DNA from: CAYZMS01 sp964479625
GTDB taxonomy: Bacteria; Bacteroidota; Bacteroidia; Chitinophagales; Saprospiraceae
Direction: 5' to 3'
DNA length: 64,000 nt
Assembly: GCA_964479625.1 (NCBI GenBank)
Contig: CAYZMS010000023.1
Span: 1 to 64,000, forward strand
Under the pieces are notes generated by a model. The model was not told where the DNA came from. It searched no databases and was given only the letters and a program-made list of their open reading frames with translations. Positions 1 to 8,097 of this stretch are shown here, one piece after another. The position numbers and the translations under genes were made by a program. Every line of letters starts with the position of its first letter. Positions within the stretch are counted from its first letter, which is position 1.

Positions 1-147
1 TACGAGCAATAGGGGCGCAAGGGTTCACCTGGCCAGGACGTGTTTTTCTTTTCAACCGCTCTCAGAGCCGTTTTGGCTTGTCCTTTTCGCCTTATACTAG
101 GTAAAAAGCCTATTTTTGGAGATTTGACGACCAGTATAAAAAATCCC

Positions 148-261
148 ATGAGCACAAAAAGAATTACCATTGATGAGGTTAAGAAACTTGTCCTCATCGC
201 CCTGGCCTCCGATGACTATTTAATAACTATTAAAAATAATAGCTTTGCTATCAAAATATAA
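148..261 (+). CDS. Small ORF, possible truncated AbiEii-like N-terminus
   Basis: A 37-codon ATG reading frame. The piece ITIDEVKKLVLIALASDDYL is reminiscent of the N-terminus of AbiEii-type nucleotidyltransferase toxins as I remember them, but the frame stops before any catalytic motif. If the resemblance is real this is a decayed remnant; otherwise it is a chance ORF. No neighbour supports a toxin-antitoxin locus. Nothing else is recognisable in bases 1-317. Confidence 0.2.
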   Translation: MSTKRITIDEVKKLVLIALASDDYLITIKNNSFAIKI

Positions 262-317
262 TTTACCTCCCTTGTTTCAGTCTTTTGAAAATTTTTTCGA
301 AAAAAAAAGGGCTTGAT

Positions 318-1649
318 TCAAACCAGAAAATTAAGGAGGAAGGCCGTTGCGAATCCAACCAGGCCGATGATGGTAGTCATCAGGGTCCAGGACTGAAAAG
401 CTTGGGTTTCGGTAAGTCCCAGGTATTGTTTTACCAGCCAGAATCCGGAATCATTTACATGAGAAAGCACACTGGCTCCTGAGGAAATGGCTACGACCAG
501 AAGGGCCGTTTGGGGGGGCTCCAAGGTATGTTGATCCAGTAAAGGGGCACAAAAACCTGCGGCAGTGATCATTGCGACGGTTGCTGATCCCTGCAGTACC
601 CGAACAATGACAGCTGAAAGGAAGGCAAAGACCAGGAGCGAAATGCCTTGTTCCTGTAAAGCTCCTGCGAGTTGTTCTCCTGCTCCAGTGTTCACCAGGG
701 TTTGTTTCAATACACCTCCTGCACCGGTAAGCAAAATGATAGTACCAGCCGGTGCCATAGACTTTGAGGTGACTTCAAGCAACTGCTTACTCGAAAAACC
801 ACGAAACCGCCCGAGCAAGTACCAGGCCAGGAGGTTGGCAAGTATAAGGGCTCCAAAGGGGTGCCCTACCAGGGCCATCACATTCCGGAATGCAGGAGCT
901 TGGATACGGACCACTCCGCTTTGCAGGAAGGTATTGGTCAGGATCAATAGGATGGGTAGGCCGATAATATCAAAAACCAGGCTTGCAGGGGCGGAGGTGG
1001 TGGGTTCTTCTGCCACCTCTTCCATGTCCAGCGGGTTGGGGATGAACAGCCGGCGGCTGACGGTTCTCCCAAAAAGTAAGCCACCGACTATTGCGGCGGG
1101 AAGCCCTGCCAAAGCACCGAACAGGATCACCCATCCAAGATCTGCTTTTACGATATCGGCTACAGCGACCGGCCCGGGGGTAGGTGGAATAAAAGCATGA
1201 GTCACCGCTAAGCCTGCCAACAGCGGAAGGGCGAACACCAGTAATGACCTGCCGGTTTGCCTTTGCAGGGCATAGACCAGAGGGATCAAAATAATAAATC
1301 CCAGATCGAAAAAAACGGGGATGGATACCAGAAAGCCCGTTAGCAATAAAGCCAGGGGAGCATTTTTAATTCCAAAGGTCCGGATTAAATGGCTGGCCAG
1401 GGCCTGTGCTCCTCCTGTTTGTTCTAAAATGGCTCCGAACATGGCGCCTAAACCCACTACAACAGCTACAAACCCAAGGGTAGCGCCCATGCCTTCTTGT
1501 ATCGTTCTCATCATTTCAACCCCATCCAGGCCGGCAAGTAGTCCGGTGGTTATACTTCCGATCAGTAGCGCAAGGAAGGCGGGTAGGCGCAACCAAAGGA
1601 TGCAAAGAAGTAGCAAGGTAATTCCTGCAAGGACGGGGAGGAGAAGCAT
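318..1649 (-). CDS. GntP family gluconate/organic acid:H+ symporter
   Basis: Inner-membrane permease of 443 aa that probably imports gluconate or a related sugar acid or hydroxy acid with protons. The protein is hydrophobic throughout, with about 12-14 membrane segments starting at residue 3 (LLPVLAGITLLLLCILWLRL). Conserved GntP features include GLGAMFGAILEQTGGAQALA near residues 66-85, FIPPTPGPVAVADI near 150-165, and the C-terminal stretch with HVNDSGFWLV. The length is normal for the family. No kinase or dehydratase gene lies beside it, so the substrate cannot be deduced from context. The next gene on the same strand ends about 90 bp upstream. Confidence 0.93.
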   Translation of the reverse strand: MLLLPVLAGITLLLLCILWLRLPAFLALLIGSITTGLLAGLDGVEMMRTIQEGMGATLGFVAVVVGLGAMFGAILEQTGGAQALASHLIRTFGIKNAPLALLLTGFLVSIPVFFDLGFIILIPLVYALQRQTGRSLLVFALPLLAGLAVTHAFIPPTPGPVAVADIVKADLGWVILFGALAGLPAAIVGGLLFGRTVSRRLFIPNPLDMEEVAEEPTTSAPASLVFDIIGLPILLILTNTFLQSGVVRIQAPAFRNVMALVGHPFGALILANLLAWYLLGRFRGFSSKQLLEVTSKSMAPAGTIILLTGAGGVLKQTLVNTGAGEQLAGALQEQGISLLVFAFLSAVIVRVLQGSATVAMITAAGFCAPLLDQHTLEPPQTALLVVAISSGASVLSHVNDSGFWLVKQYLGLTETQAFQSWTLMTTIIGLVGFATAFLLNFLV

Positions 1650-1737
1650 GGAGCGTTCTGGGTTTTGAATTGTTGAGCTGGATAGGATGGATGGATCTTG
1701 GATAAATAGCTCAATCAGGCGAGCGCTCGATGAACCA

Positions 1738-2259
1738 TCACTTATCCTTTAGGGATGGGTCAACAGCAGTGACTTCATCCCCCAGTTCGATGCGTCCTGG
1801 CTCGATCACACGCGCGGTTATGCCGCCGTGGCCGCGCATGGCGTTATAGCCGCCTGGTCCAAGCTCCTGTTCCATTTTTGAACAGGGGGCACAGGCGCCA
1901 GTACCTTCCAACAGGGCGGTGCCAATACGGAAGCGGCGTTCTTTGAGAGCGATCAGGTTTATGCCGCTGATGACCAGGTTTCGACGTAGCCGAGCAGGCT
2001 GGAGCGTTCCTTCTCTACCCAGGAATTCGGTGATGGCCTGCAGGTGCTCCGATTGGATAAGGGTTACCTGGCGGTGCCCTCCCTCTTTGCCATACCGGTC
2101 GCCCGAAAGTCCACCTTCCGGGCTGACTTCCACGCTGTTTACTTCCTGCATGGGCACCCCCCTGTCTGGCCGCAGCCCGATCCATTCGACGCGGCCGGTC
2201 TGGGGTAAGGTAGCCAGGAGTTGATCCCTTGGTATAGCAGGTTTTGGCGATTTAAACAT
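1738..2259 (-). CDS. MOSC domain-containing protein
   Basis: Stand-alone MOSC domain protein of 173 aa. MOSC domains bind the molybdenum cofactor or carry sulfur to it, as in molybdenum cofactor sulfurase and the YiiM/mARC families. Visible signatures are GGLSGDRYGKEGGHRQVTLI (residues about 49-68), RRNLVISGINL, and the cysteine motif GACAPCSKMEQELGPGGYNA (about 121-140) followed by MRGHGGITARV. The conserved Cys in GACAPC is the usual ligand. The gene starts 12 nt after the stop of the upstream two-TM protein gene, so the two are probably co-transcribed. The exact substrate is unknown. Confidence 0.9.
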   Translation of the reverse strand: MFKSPKPAIPRDQLLATLPQTGRVEWIGLRPDRGVPMQEVNSVEVSPEGGLSGDRYGKEGGHRQVTLIQSEHLQAITEFLGREGTLQPARLRRNLVISGINLIALKERRFRIGTALLEGTGACAPCSKMEQELGPGGYNAMRGHGGITARVIEPGRIELGDEVTAVDPSLKDK

Positions 2260-2271
2260 TGCTTTGAGATT

Positions 2272-2766
2272 TTATTCAACAGGCTCCAGTTCTTTCCCAA
2301 TGGCCTGTTCTGCGAATTGCTGCAATCGTAACATTTGTTCCCGGGCCATGCGCTTGCCGGCCTGGGCAGAGGCGTACATCAAACCGATGATCAACAGGAT
2401 AGCAGGCAGTAACCAAAGGATGCCCGCCTTCAAGCCCAGATTGAGCTGAGAAAAGCCCATGACCATCACGATCATGGAAACAAACCCCAGGAAACTATAA
2501 AAGAAAATGAACATCAACCATACGGTAGGCCGCGGCCCCATCAACCCGCGAACGATTGACCCGCCCTCCGCACGCGGATGGACAGACAGGTTGAGCACCG
2601 GAGACCAGTAATGCTGCTCTTCCTCCGGTATGCGCAGGCTCATAAAGTTTTCATTTATAGTTCCTTTTACCTGGTCACCGGATGCTTCCAGTAGTTTTTG
2701 AAGCCGGCTGCAAAATAAGCTGGATTCCATCTCCACTTCCACCTTGAAACGAGGACGTAACTCCAT
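2272..2766 (-). CDS. Hypothetical two-TM membrane protein
   Basis: A 164-aa protein I do not recognise by name. Residues 1-80 form a soluble domain that reads like a SRPBCC/polyketide-cyclase-like or GTP-binding accessory fold (F-S-L-RIPEEEQHYWSPVL). Two strong hydrophobic segments follow, at about residues 84-107 (WLMFIFFYSFLGFVSMIVMV) and 114-133 (GILWLLPAILLIIGLMYASA), then a charged helical tail (AREQMLRLQQFAEQAIGKEL). It lies immediately upstream of the MOSC gene with 12 nt spacing, suggesting a shared transcript. Confidence 0.75.
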   Translation of the reverse strand: MELRPRFKVEVEMESSLFCSRLQKLLEASGDQVKGTINENFMSLRIPEEEQHYWSPVLNLSVHPRAEGGSIVRGLMGPRPTVWLMFIFFYSFLGFVSMIVMVMGFSQLNLGLKAGILWLLPAILLIIGLMYASAQAGKRMAREQMLRLQQFAEQAIGKELEPVE

Positions 2767-2943
2767 TTGCGAAAATTAAGTTGCAAAAAGGGGCAGCGGG
2801 TATTGAGCAACACCTGCTTAAGCGGTTGCCCTAAGGTCAGTACATAGCTTAGGACGTATTTTAGGGATTGTGTGGCTGGTATCTAAAATAATGTAAAATT
2901 TTGAATACGCAGCGCTGACGGCAATTTGATTTTAAAGGCAAGC

Positions 2944-2977
2944 AAAAAAAAGGGCCGACAACCTTGGTTGTCAGCCC
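2944..2977 (-). terminator. Rho-independent terminator of tRNA-fMet
   Basis: On the minus strand a 12-bp stem with one G-U pair (plus-strand arms 2952-2963 and 2966-2977) with a 2-nt loop is followed directly by eight T residues (plus-strand A-run 2944-2951). It begins about 10 nt beyond the tRNA 3' end. Confidence 0.92.
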
Positions 2978-2986
2978 TTCTGGTAG

Positions 2987-3059
<73 letters not shown>

Positions 3060-3074
3060 CTGTTAATTGGATTG

Positions 3075-3106
3075 CAAATATAAGATGTTTGAGCTTCCTA
3101 AGCAAG
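3075..3106 (-). promoter_or_regulatory. Bacteroidota-type promoter of tRNA-fMet
   Basis: On the minus strand TATATTTG (plus 3075-3082) matches the Bacteroidota -7 element TANNTTTG exactly. A CTTG (plus 3103-3106) stands 20 nt upstream as the -33 element. The start would fall about 8 nt before the tRNA. Confidence 0.7.
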
Positions 3107-3144
3107 TTTAATCCAATGTTAATTTACGAATCTGGCCCAGCTGT

Positions 3145-3166
3145 GGCCGGCCATCGGTGGCCGGCC
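3145..3166. repeat. GC-rich hairpin, two GGCCGGCC octamers
   Basis: Two copies of the palindromic octamer GGCCGGCC (3145-3152 and 3159-3166), spaced by 6 nt, can form an 8-bp stem. They stand out in an otherwise AT-rich intergenic region (3060-3420) between the divergent tRNA-fMet and thiolase genes. There is no T-run, so this is not a terminator. The rest of that gap holds only candidate -7 elements, including TAACTTTG at 3239-3246 facing the thiolase. Confidence 0.45.
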
Positions 3167-3420
3167 CCGGGTAGTTCGGTCAACCACAAAAAAATGCTAT
3201 TTATAGGTAGCAGGAACTTTTGGAAAAAATTGTTTCGATAACTTTGAGGCTACGTCTGATGTTCATTCATTATAAATCAGTTAAACCTAGGGGTTTCCTC
3301 TGTTGCTGATAAATTAAAATCTGTGCTTTTACAGTCAGGCATTTTTGGGGAAGGGGGAACGCCAGGCCGAGGAGGGCTTTCCAAAGCTATGTATAAGAAC
3401 CAAATAAACCTAAGCAAATA

Positions 3421-4599
3421 ATGAAAGAAGTATTCATCGTATCAGCAGTACGGACTCCTCTTGGAAGTTTCGGAGGGGTTTTAGCAGGTATTACAGCAAC
3501 AAAATTGGGAAGCATTGCTATCAAAGGTGCCCTGGAGAAGTCTGGTGTTCCTGCTACGGAAGTACAGGAAGTCTTTATGGGAAATGTAGTTTCTGCCAAC
3601 CTGGGGCAGGCACCCGCCCGGCAGGCCGCACTTGGGGCAGGTATCGGACAAAATGTACCATGTACTACTGTCAATAAGGTGTGCTCTTCCGGGATGAAAT
3701 CGGTTATGTTTGCCGCTCAAAGCATCATGTTGGGGCATAATGAGGTGGTAGTAGCAGGCGGAATGGAGAGCATGTCTAATATTCCATATTACGCAACCAA
3801 GGCACGCTGGGGAAGCAAATATGGAGATGTTACCTTGGTGGATGGACTTGCCCGCGATGGTTTGACGGATGCCTATGACGAGGTAGCTATGGGGGTTTGC
3901 GCGGATAATACCGCCAGAAAATACAGCATTTCCCGGGAAGCTCAGGATGAATATGCCATTCGGTCCTATAAACGGGCTGCAGAAGCCACCGAAAAAGGTT
4001 GGTTCAAAGACGAGATCGTCCCGGTCATGGTACCTCAGCGCAAGGGCGACCCGCTTGCCATTTCCGAAGACGAAGAATTCAAGCGGGTAAATTTTGAAAA
4101 GATCCCCAGTCTACGCCCTGCCTTTTCGAAAGACGGTACGGTTACCGCTGCCAATGCTTCAACCATAAATGATGGTGCTTCGGCCCTTGTGCTGGTCAGT
4201 AAGGAAAAGCTCGAAAGCCTGGGCTTGAAACCTTTAGCACGGATCTTGTCCTTTGCCGATGCTGCCCACGAACCCATGTGGTTTACCACGGCACCGACCA
4301 AAGCAGCTCCAAAAGCTTTGGAGCGCGCCGGCCTCTCCATTTCAGATGTAGATTATTTTGAAGTGAATGAAGCGTTTGCTGTTGTTCCAATGGCTTTCAA
4401 TAAGGAATTGGGCGTGTCCGATGAAAAAGTAAACCTGTTCGGAGGAGGGGTTTCCCTTGGGCACCCCCTTGGGGCTTCCGGTGCGCGGATTATTTCTACA
4501 CTTAACTCCGTTCTACATCAACGAGATGGTAAGATCGGACTGGCTACCCTCTGTAACGGTGGAGGTGGAGCTTCTGCCATCATTATCGAAGGGATGTGA
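3421..4599 (+). CDS. Acetyl-CoA C-acetyltransferase (thiolase)
   Basis: Biosynthetic-type thiolase of 392 aa, which condenses or cleaves acetyl-CoA/acetoacetyl-CoA in the cytoplasm. The nucleophilic Cys is C88 in NKVCSSGMKSVM. The other catalytic motifs are NEAFA (about 317), GHPLGASGAR (His, about 347-356) and the second Cys in LCNGGGGAS near the C-terminus. Length is typical. It is a single gene on the plus strand; a weak hairpin (ACCCTCC/GGAGGGT, 4620-4639) without a T-run follows. An enoyl-CoA hydratase gene is elsewhere in the window (22.7 kb) and could share fatty acid or butanoate metabolism, but the two are not linked. Confidence 0.96.
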   Translation: MKEVFIVSAVRTPLGSFGGVLAGITATKLGSIAIKGALEKSGVPATEVQEVFMGNVVSANLGQAPARQAALGAGIGQNVPCTTVNKVCSSGMKSVMFAAQSIMLGHNEVVVAGGMESMSNIPYYATKARWGSKYGDVTLVDGLARDGLTDAYDEVAMGVCADNTARKYSISREAQDEYAIRSYKRAAEATEKGWFKDEIVPVMVPQRKGDPLAISEDEEFKRVNFEKIPSLRPAFSKDGTVTAANASTINDGASALVLVSKEKLESLGLKPLARILSFADAAHEPMWFTTAPTKAAPKALERAGLSISDVDYFEVNEAFAVVPMAFNKELGVSDEKVNLFGGGVSLGHPLGASGARIISTLNSVLHQRDGKIGLATLCNGGGGASAIIIEGM

Positions 4600-4673
4600 T
4601 CAGCTATGAGCCGCGGTATACCCTCCATTAAAGGAGGGTCGCCGGATTTAAATTGAAGAATTCGAATAAGGGC

Positions 4674-4704
4674 TTTGAAATACAATTGAAATCGCTTACC
4701 TTTG
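4674..4704 (+). promoter_or_regulatory. Promoter of rplS
   Basis: Exact match to the Bacteroidota vegetative promoter: TTTG at 4674-4677, 19-nt spacer, TACCTTTG at 4697-4704. Predicted transcription start is near 4710, about 35 nt before the rplS ATG. Confidence 0.85.
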
Positions 4705-4746
4705 CACGGCTAATTAGCAGTGGTCAAAGATTTAAATTGTAGAATA

Positions 4747-5103
4747 ATGGACGCCATCAAATTTGTACACGAACAGCTGGAGAGCGCATGGGATTTTCCT
4801 GAGTTTCGCGCCGGCGACAATATAGTGGTGAGTTACAAGATCGTGGAGGGTGACAAGGAACGTATTCAGGATTTCCGTGGTGATGTCATCCAGATCAAAG
4901 GTGCCGGTCCGACCAAAACCTTCACCGTTCGGAAGGTGTCTTCTGGTATCGGAGTGGAGCGTATTTTCCCTTTTGCTTCTCCCAATATCGTTGGAATTAA
5001 GGTTTTAAAACAAGGCCGGGTACGTCGCTCCCGTTTGTATTATCTGCGTGATCTGGTCGGTAAAAAGGCCCGGATCCGCGAAAAGAAACACTTCCGTACT
5101 TAA
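4747..5103 (+). CDS. rplS: 50S ribosomal protein L19
   Basis: Ribosomal protein L19, located at the 30S-50S interface. The 118 aa protein has the conserved PEFRAGDNIVVSYKI (residues about 18-32), RIQDFRGDVI, TFTVRKVSSGIGVERIFPFA and RRSRLYYLRDLVGKKARI. I chose the ATG at 4747 because translation from there gives the usual L19 N-terminus (DAIKFVHEQLE); an upstream in-frame ATG at 4720 would add nine unrelated residues and lies close to the predicted transcription start. Transcription is monocistronic, from a near-consensus promoter to a strong terminator. Confidence 0.97.
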   Translation: MDAIKFVHEQLESAWDFPEFRAGDNIVVSYKIVEGDKERIQDFRGDVIQIKGAGPTKTFTVRKVSSGIGVERIFPFASPNIVGIKVLKQGRVRRSRLYYLRDLVGKKARIREKKHFRT

Positions 5104-5185
5104 GAAGCGGAAGTCGGGTCAACTCCTTTATGATGTTATCAGGGTTGACCTGGTGAAAAGCCATACTGTTCATCAAGAACAATAC

Positions 5186-5224
5186 AAGAAAACGGATTTG
5201 CAATCGCTGCAAATCCGTTTTCTT
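5186..5224. terminator. Terminator after rplS
   Basis: Perfect 17-bp stem (5186-5202 with 5208-5224) and 5-nt loop. The ends of the arms are A-rich and T-rich, so it can work in either direction. It lies about 80 nt after the rplS stop and before the next gene. Confidence 0.88.
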
Positions 5225-5271
5225 ATTCAACCTAGGCAAAGGAAGCCGCGTTGGACTATAAAACGCTGACT

Positions 5272-5895
5272 ATGCACCACCGAATAGGTTTACTTTCTCT
5301 TTTTCTTGTAATGACAATGTGCGAAGCCGGATCTGCCCAGACCATTCTCAACCCTAAGGCTGGGTTTCTGATAGGCCAGACCGATGGCAGTTTCGAATCC
5401 CTGGACCTGGATATGAAGAACGGGTACACCATTGGTTTGGACCTACGGACTAAAAGCCGTAGCTGGTTTTTTAATCCCGGGCTTTACTATGCCAACCGCC
5501 GCCTGGAAATGACAACACCGGTAGCAGAGGATGATATTCGGGTCCATCAACTAAGGGCTCCCATACGCGTTGGGCGCTGGCTGAACCGCCGGGAGTCGCT
5601 TACTGCCTTTTGGGCAAGAGCAGGAATCGTTCCGGCTTTTAACCTAGGCTATGGCTCCAGCGACGAGATCGATTTCGATGACAGCCTCATCAATGATTTT
5701 GACCTGGGAGCAGAAGTAGGCCTGGGACTGGATGTGGCGCTTATGTTTTCCGTAGATGTTTGGTACCAGTTCGGATTAACGGACGTATACGATGGCCTTT
5801 CTCCAAATAATAATTACCTGGGAATTACCCTTGGACTGAAATTCGCACTAGGTAAAGTAAGTGCCTATCCCGAACGGTATCGGGATAATTATTGA
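5272..5895 (+). CDS. Outer-membrane beta-barrel protein (PorT/OmpW-like)
   Basis: Probable small outer-membrane beta-barrel protein, 207 aa. The start at ATG 5272 gives a signal peptide (LLSLFLVMTMCEAGSAQ), with cleavage expected after SAQ. The mature part has alternating amphipathic strands (GYTIGLDLRTKSRSWFFNPG, NYLGITLGLKFALG) rich in Gly and aromatic residues, as in the outer membrane protein beta-barrel families common in Bacteroidota. No specific ligand or role can be assigned. The rplS terminator lies just upstream, so it has its own promoter. Confidence 0.78.
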   Translation: MHHRIGLLSLFLVMTMCEAGSAQTILNPKAGFLIGQTDGSFESLDLDMKNGYTIGLDLRTKSRSWFFNPGLYYANRRLEMTTPVAEDDIRVHQLRAPIRVGRWLNRRESLTAFWARAGIVPAFNLGYGSSDEIDFDDSLINDFDLGAEVGLGLDVALMFSVDVWYQFGLTDVYDGLSPNNNYLGITLGLKFALGKVSAYPERYRDNY

Positions 5896-5951
5896 AGCTG
5901 CCTAAAACCCAATTGGGCTTTTTAAAGTAAATACGGGTGTGATGTGGATCA

Positions 5952-5996
5952 ATTTGGGCGACTCCAGTCGACGAAAATGCTTGGAGTCGCCCAAAT
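5952..5996. terminator. Inverted repeat between convergent genes
   Basis: A perfect 15-bp stem (5952-5966 with 5982-5996) with a 15-nt loop sits between the plus-strand barrel gene and the convergent peptidase gene, whose stop is at 5999. T-runs are poor on both sides, so it may be a bidirectional or Rho-assisted terminator or an mRNA 3'-end stabiliser. Confidence 0.6.
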
Positions 5997-5998
5997 CA

Positions 5999-7567
5999 CT
6001 ACTTATCTACCTCAATGATCATTGCCAGGGCACTGTCCTTATCTGCCTCACCTTGCACCGCTATGGTATTTCCGGCCTGGAATTGGGCTGTGCGCACGCG
6101 GGCTTGTCCCAGAGCATTTTTTACCTTGTCTACAAAGCTGTTTCCTGCTGCAGCAGTGATCGCCTGGTTGAATCCCTGGAAGTCCAACTCCTGCTTGGTA
6201 ATGATAATGGCGATACGGTCGCGGTTCCCTACTTCATCTGGTGACATGGAGTAATCGCGAGGGAATAAGCGGGTTCCCGTAATACCACAATAGGGGTCAT
6301 GTTTTTCGGTGTAGGGGAACAGGACGTAGCTGCTTCCGTCCGTTTCTTCCCCGAAGATATACACATAACAGGCTATGGTATTTGCAAATAGCACTTTGAA
6401 TTTATCGGCGCTGGTGAGGGGCGACCGGGTTCGAAAGACAATATCTCCGGCTCGTTGGACGGGGATGGTGGCTTCCCTGTTCACATCCAAAAGACCAAAT
6501 TCGGCCGCAAATTTTTTATCGTCAAATTTTTCCTGATTATCTGCTGACCCCATGGGGTGAAGACCATAGGCCTCCTTGGTGAAGTGTTGAAAATCTTTAT
6601 AAGTGATCCAAAACCGGCCGTTATCACCCCAGCGAGTACCCCAGCTGTTTTGGACGCGAAAGGCTCCTCCGGCCAGTTCATCGTCATAACCGATTATGCA
6701 CATGGCATGTCCTCCGAAACCAGATTGGGAATAATCGCGTTGGGTAGGCTGCCAAAGTTTCTGGCCGTTCATATTGGTCATAAAGGAACCACCGACCATG
6801 GTACCGATCACGACTGGTGCCCCCTGGGCCAGGTTTTGCTTGATCCCCTCCATATCAAGAGCGTAATTACCGGCGCCCTTGGTGAGTCGGTTATACCCGT
6901 TGATCTGATATTGCCGACCAATTTGGACCAGGCTCCCGCCGGGTTTATTACTGCAGGACCGCTCGTCATAGCCGAACTGATCAAAAGGGACTCCTCCATT
7001 TTGCTGCATGGTCTTCATGGCGTCCAGCATATAGGCGCCCTGGCAGTTGGTAAGGTGGATCTGGTTGTACAGATAGGAGGGGCTGAAGGCCAGTTGATCG
7101 GGGTTTTGCCCCGTGGCTCTTGATTCTAGTATGGTTCGTGCGGCGTAGGCACTGGCCCAGCCAACGCAGGAGCCCTGCCGGCCCTGATGTTTTGGAGTGG
7201 GTGCGTATTGCTCCAGGCTAACCTTGGCAGGCAAGGCACTATTGCCATAGCTGGTGGCCAGTGGTTCGAAAACCTTGGCCTTGTCAAACTGCTCCTGGCT
7301 TAGGGTAGCTCCAAGAGAGAAAGCGGAATTCTCCAGCTCGCCCGGAGCAGATGCCCCGCCATTGGGGCTGAACATCTCATTACCCCCTAAAAAAAAATAC
7401 CAGACCGCTCCGGCGATCAGAATGGGGATCAGCCATTGAGGTTTTTTGAAAATGATGAAGATGGCACCCAGGATCAAAAGCGGGTTGATCTTACCTCCGC
7501 TGCGTTGTTGATTTTGGTTGTTGTTCGAACCCTGATTCGGGCTGTCTTTTTCCATTCGAATGGGCAT
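5999..7567 (-). CDS. Membrane-anchored C1 (papain) family peptidase
   Basis: Papain-like cysteine protease, 522 aa. The polar Asn/Gln-rich N-terminus is followed by two hydrophobic stretches (about residues 29-40 and 45-61), so the enzyme is probably tethered to the inner membrane with the catalytic domain outside. The catalytic set is complete: oxyanion Gln in KHQGRQGSC, nucleophile Cys134, His287 in GGHAMCIIGYDDE and Asn307 in VQNSWGTRWGDNGRFWI. The region after residue 340 (DUF4384-like: VFRTRSPLTSADKFKVLFAN, GSSYVLFPYT) is a beta-rich domain often found with such peptidases. The start at 7567 is uncertain; a second ATG lies 12 nt inside. Confidence 0.88.
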   Translation of the reverse strand: MPIRMEKDSPNQGSNNNQNQQRSGGKINPLLILGAIFIIFKKPQWLIPILIAGAVWYFFLGGNEMFSPNGGASAPGELENSAFSLGATLSQEQFDKAKVFEPLATSYGNSALPAKVSLEQYAPTPKHQGRQGSCVGWASAYAARTILESRATGQNPDQLAFSPSYLYNQIHLTNCQGAYMLDAMKTMQQNGGVPFDQFGYDERSCSNKPGGSLVQIGRQYQINGYNRLTKGAGNYALDMEGIKQNLAQGAPVVIGTMVGGSFMTNMNGQKLWQPTQRDYSQSGFGGHAMCIIGYDDELAGGAFRVQNSWGTRWGDNGRFWITYKDFQHFTKEAYGLHPMGSADNQEKFDDKKFAAEFGLLDVNREATIPVQRAGDIVFRTRSPLTSADKFKVLFANTIACYVYIFGEETDGSSYVLFPYTEKHDPYCGITGTRLFPRDYSMSPDEVGNRDRIAIIITKQELDFQGFNQAITAAAGNSFVDKVKNALGQARVRTAQFQAGNTIAVQGEADKDSALAMIIEVDK

Positions 7568-7790
7568 GGTTCCAATCAGTTTTTTGGTGGTTGAAATTTG
7601 TCTTTACAAAATACGCCATTTTGAGACGAACAAAAAGATTTTGAACAGATTGTATTTACAAGGAACCCATGAACCTTGAGTCCTGGACCTTGACCCTATA
7701 GTTAAGTATGGGTTGGAATGGAAAGTGGACCTGTTTTTGACACCCACCTAATCTGTGGGAGAACACATTCCACAGGGGCAGGATGCTGAT

Positions 7791-7887
7791 TGTGAATAAG
7801 GCTTTCATTTATCCACAAAAGCTGTGGAAAAGAAAAGCGTTTTTATTTTAATAGATTGATAATTAGTAGGTTTTGGCTTGTGGAAAA
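7791..7887. other. Cluster of DnaA-box-like sites with AT-rich stretch
   Basis: Four sites match the DnaA 9-mer TTATNCACA: 7791-7799 (minus orientation, exact), 7809-7817 (exact), 7823-7831 (one mismatch) and 7879-7887 (one mismatch). Between the last two lies an AT-rich stretch of about 30 nt (7838-7867). The cluster lies in the 515-nt gene-free gap 7568-8082. It could be a replication origin or a DnaA-titrating or regulatory site. Against an origin, the nearest ribosomal protein genes (rplS, and rplT further right) point towards it rather than away. Confidence 0.4.
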
Positions 7888-7950
7888 AGCGGCTCTTCCT
7901 GGCTGTGTAAATTTCGATCGTTAATCAATCGTTTAATTCAGGTATCTTGT

Positions 7951-8097
7951 AGGGAAATAAGTGATAGCGTTGTTCCCGGCCGGTAACAATGAATTTTCCT
8001 CCAAAAGGCCATCCGCCGGGGTAGTGTCGACGGGCACTGCGGATGATCTCACGGAACGGGAGGGCAGTAACTCGAAAGGGAGTTACTGCCCTTTTTT
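7951..8097 (+). ncRNA. Candidate structured small RNA
   Basis: A non-coding plus-strand stretch with nested stems, ending in a classical terminator. Stem 1 pairs 7951-7958 with 7993-8000 (8 bp) and encloses a second helix (7970-7974 with 7985-7989). Stem 2 pairs 8010-8016 with 8039-8045 (7 bp) and encloses AGTG/CACT. The terminator follows at 8062-8097. No plus-strand gene lies upstream or for several kb downstream, so the terminator needs some transcript to end. It does not resemble tmRNA, RNase P RNA or SRP RNA as I know them. The promoter is unclear; TAAATTTC at 7908-7915 is the best -7 candidate. A chance 11-codon ORF lies inside. Confidence 0.45.
8062..8097 (+). terminator. Rho-independent terminator, plus strand
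   Basis: 12-bp perfect stem (8062-8073 with 8080-8091), 6-nt loop, then six T residues (8092-8097). The T-run is on the plus strand, so it terminates a plus-strand transcript. It overlaps the last codons of the opposite-strand DinB-like gene. Confidence 0.85.

Noticed and set aside
565..1200. 211-codon frame opposite the GntP gene
   Set aside because: Antisense to a clear membrane protein, with Ser/Arg/Pro-rich composition typical of a shadow frame. The same holds for frames opposite uvrA, clpC, hemB, tamB and the giant T9SS protein.
4620..4639. Hairpin ACCCTCC/GGAGGGT after the thiolase gene as a terminator
   Set aside because: Only 7 bp and no T-run; too weak to call as a terminator.
7992..8024. 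Peptide frame of 11 codons inside the candidate RNA as a leader peptide
   Set aside because: No run of one amino acid, no biosynthetic gene downstream on the strand, and it overlaps the stem arms.
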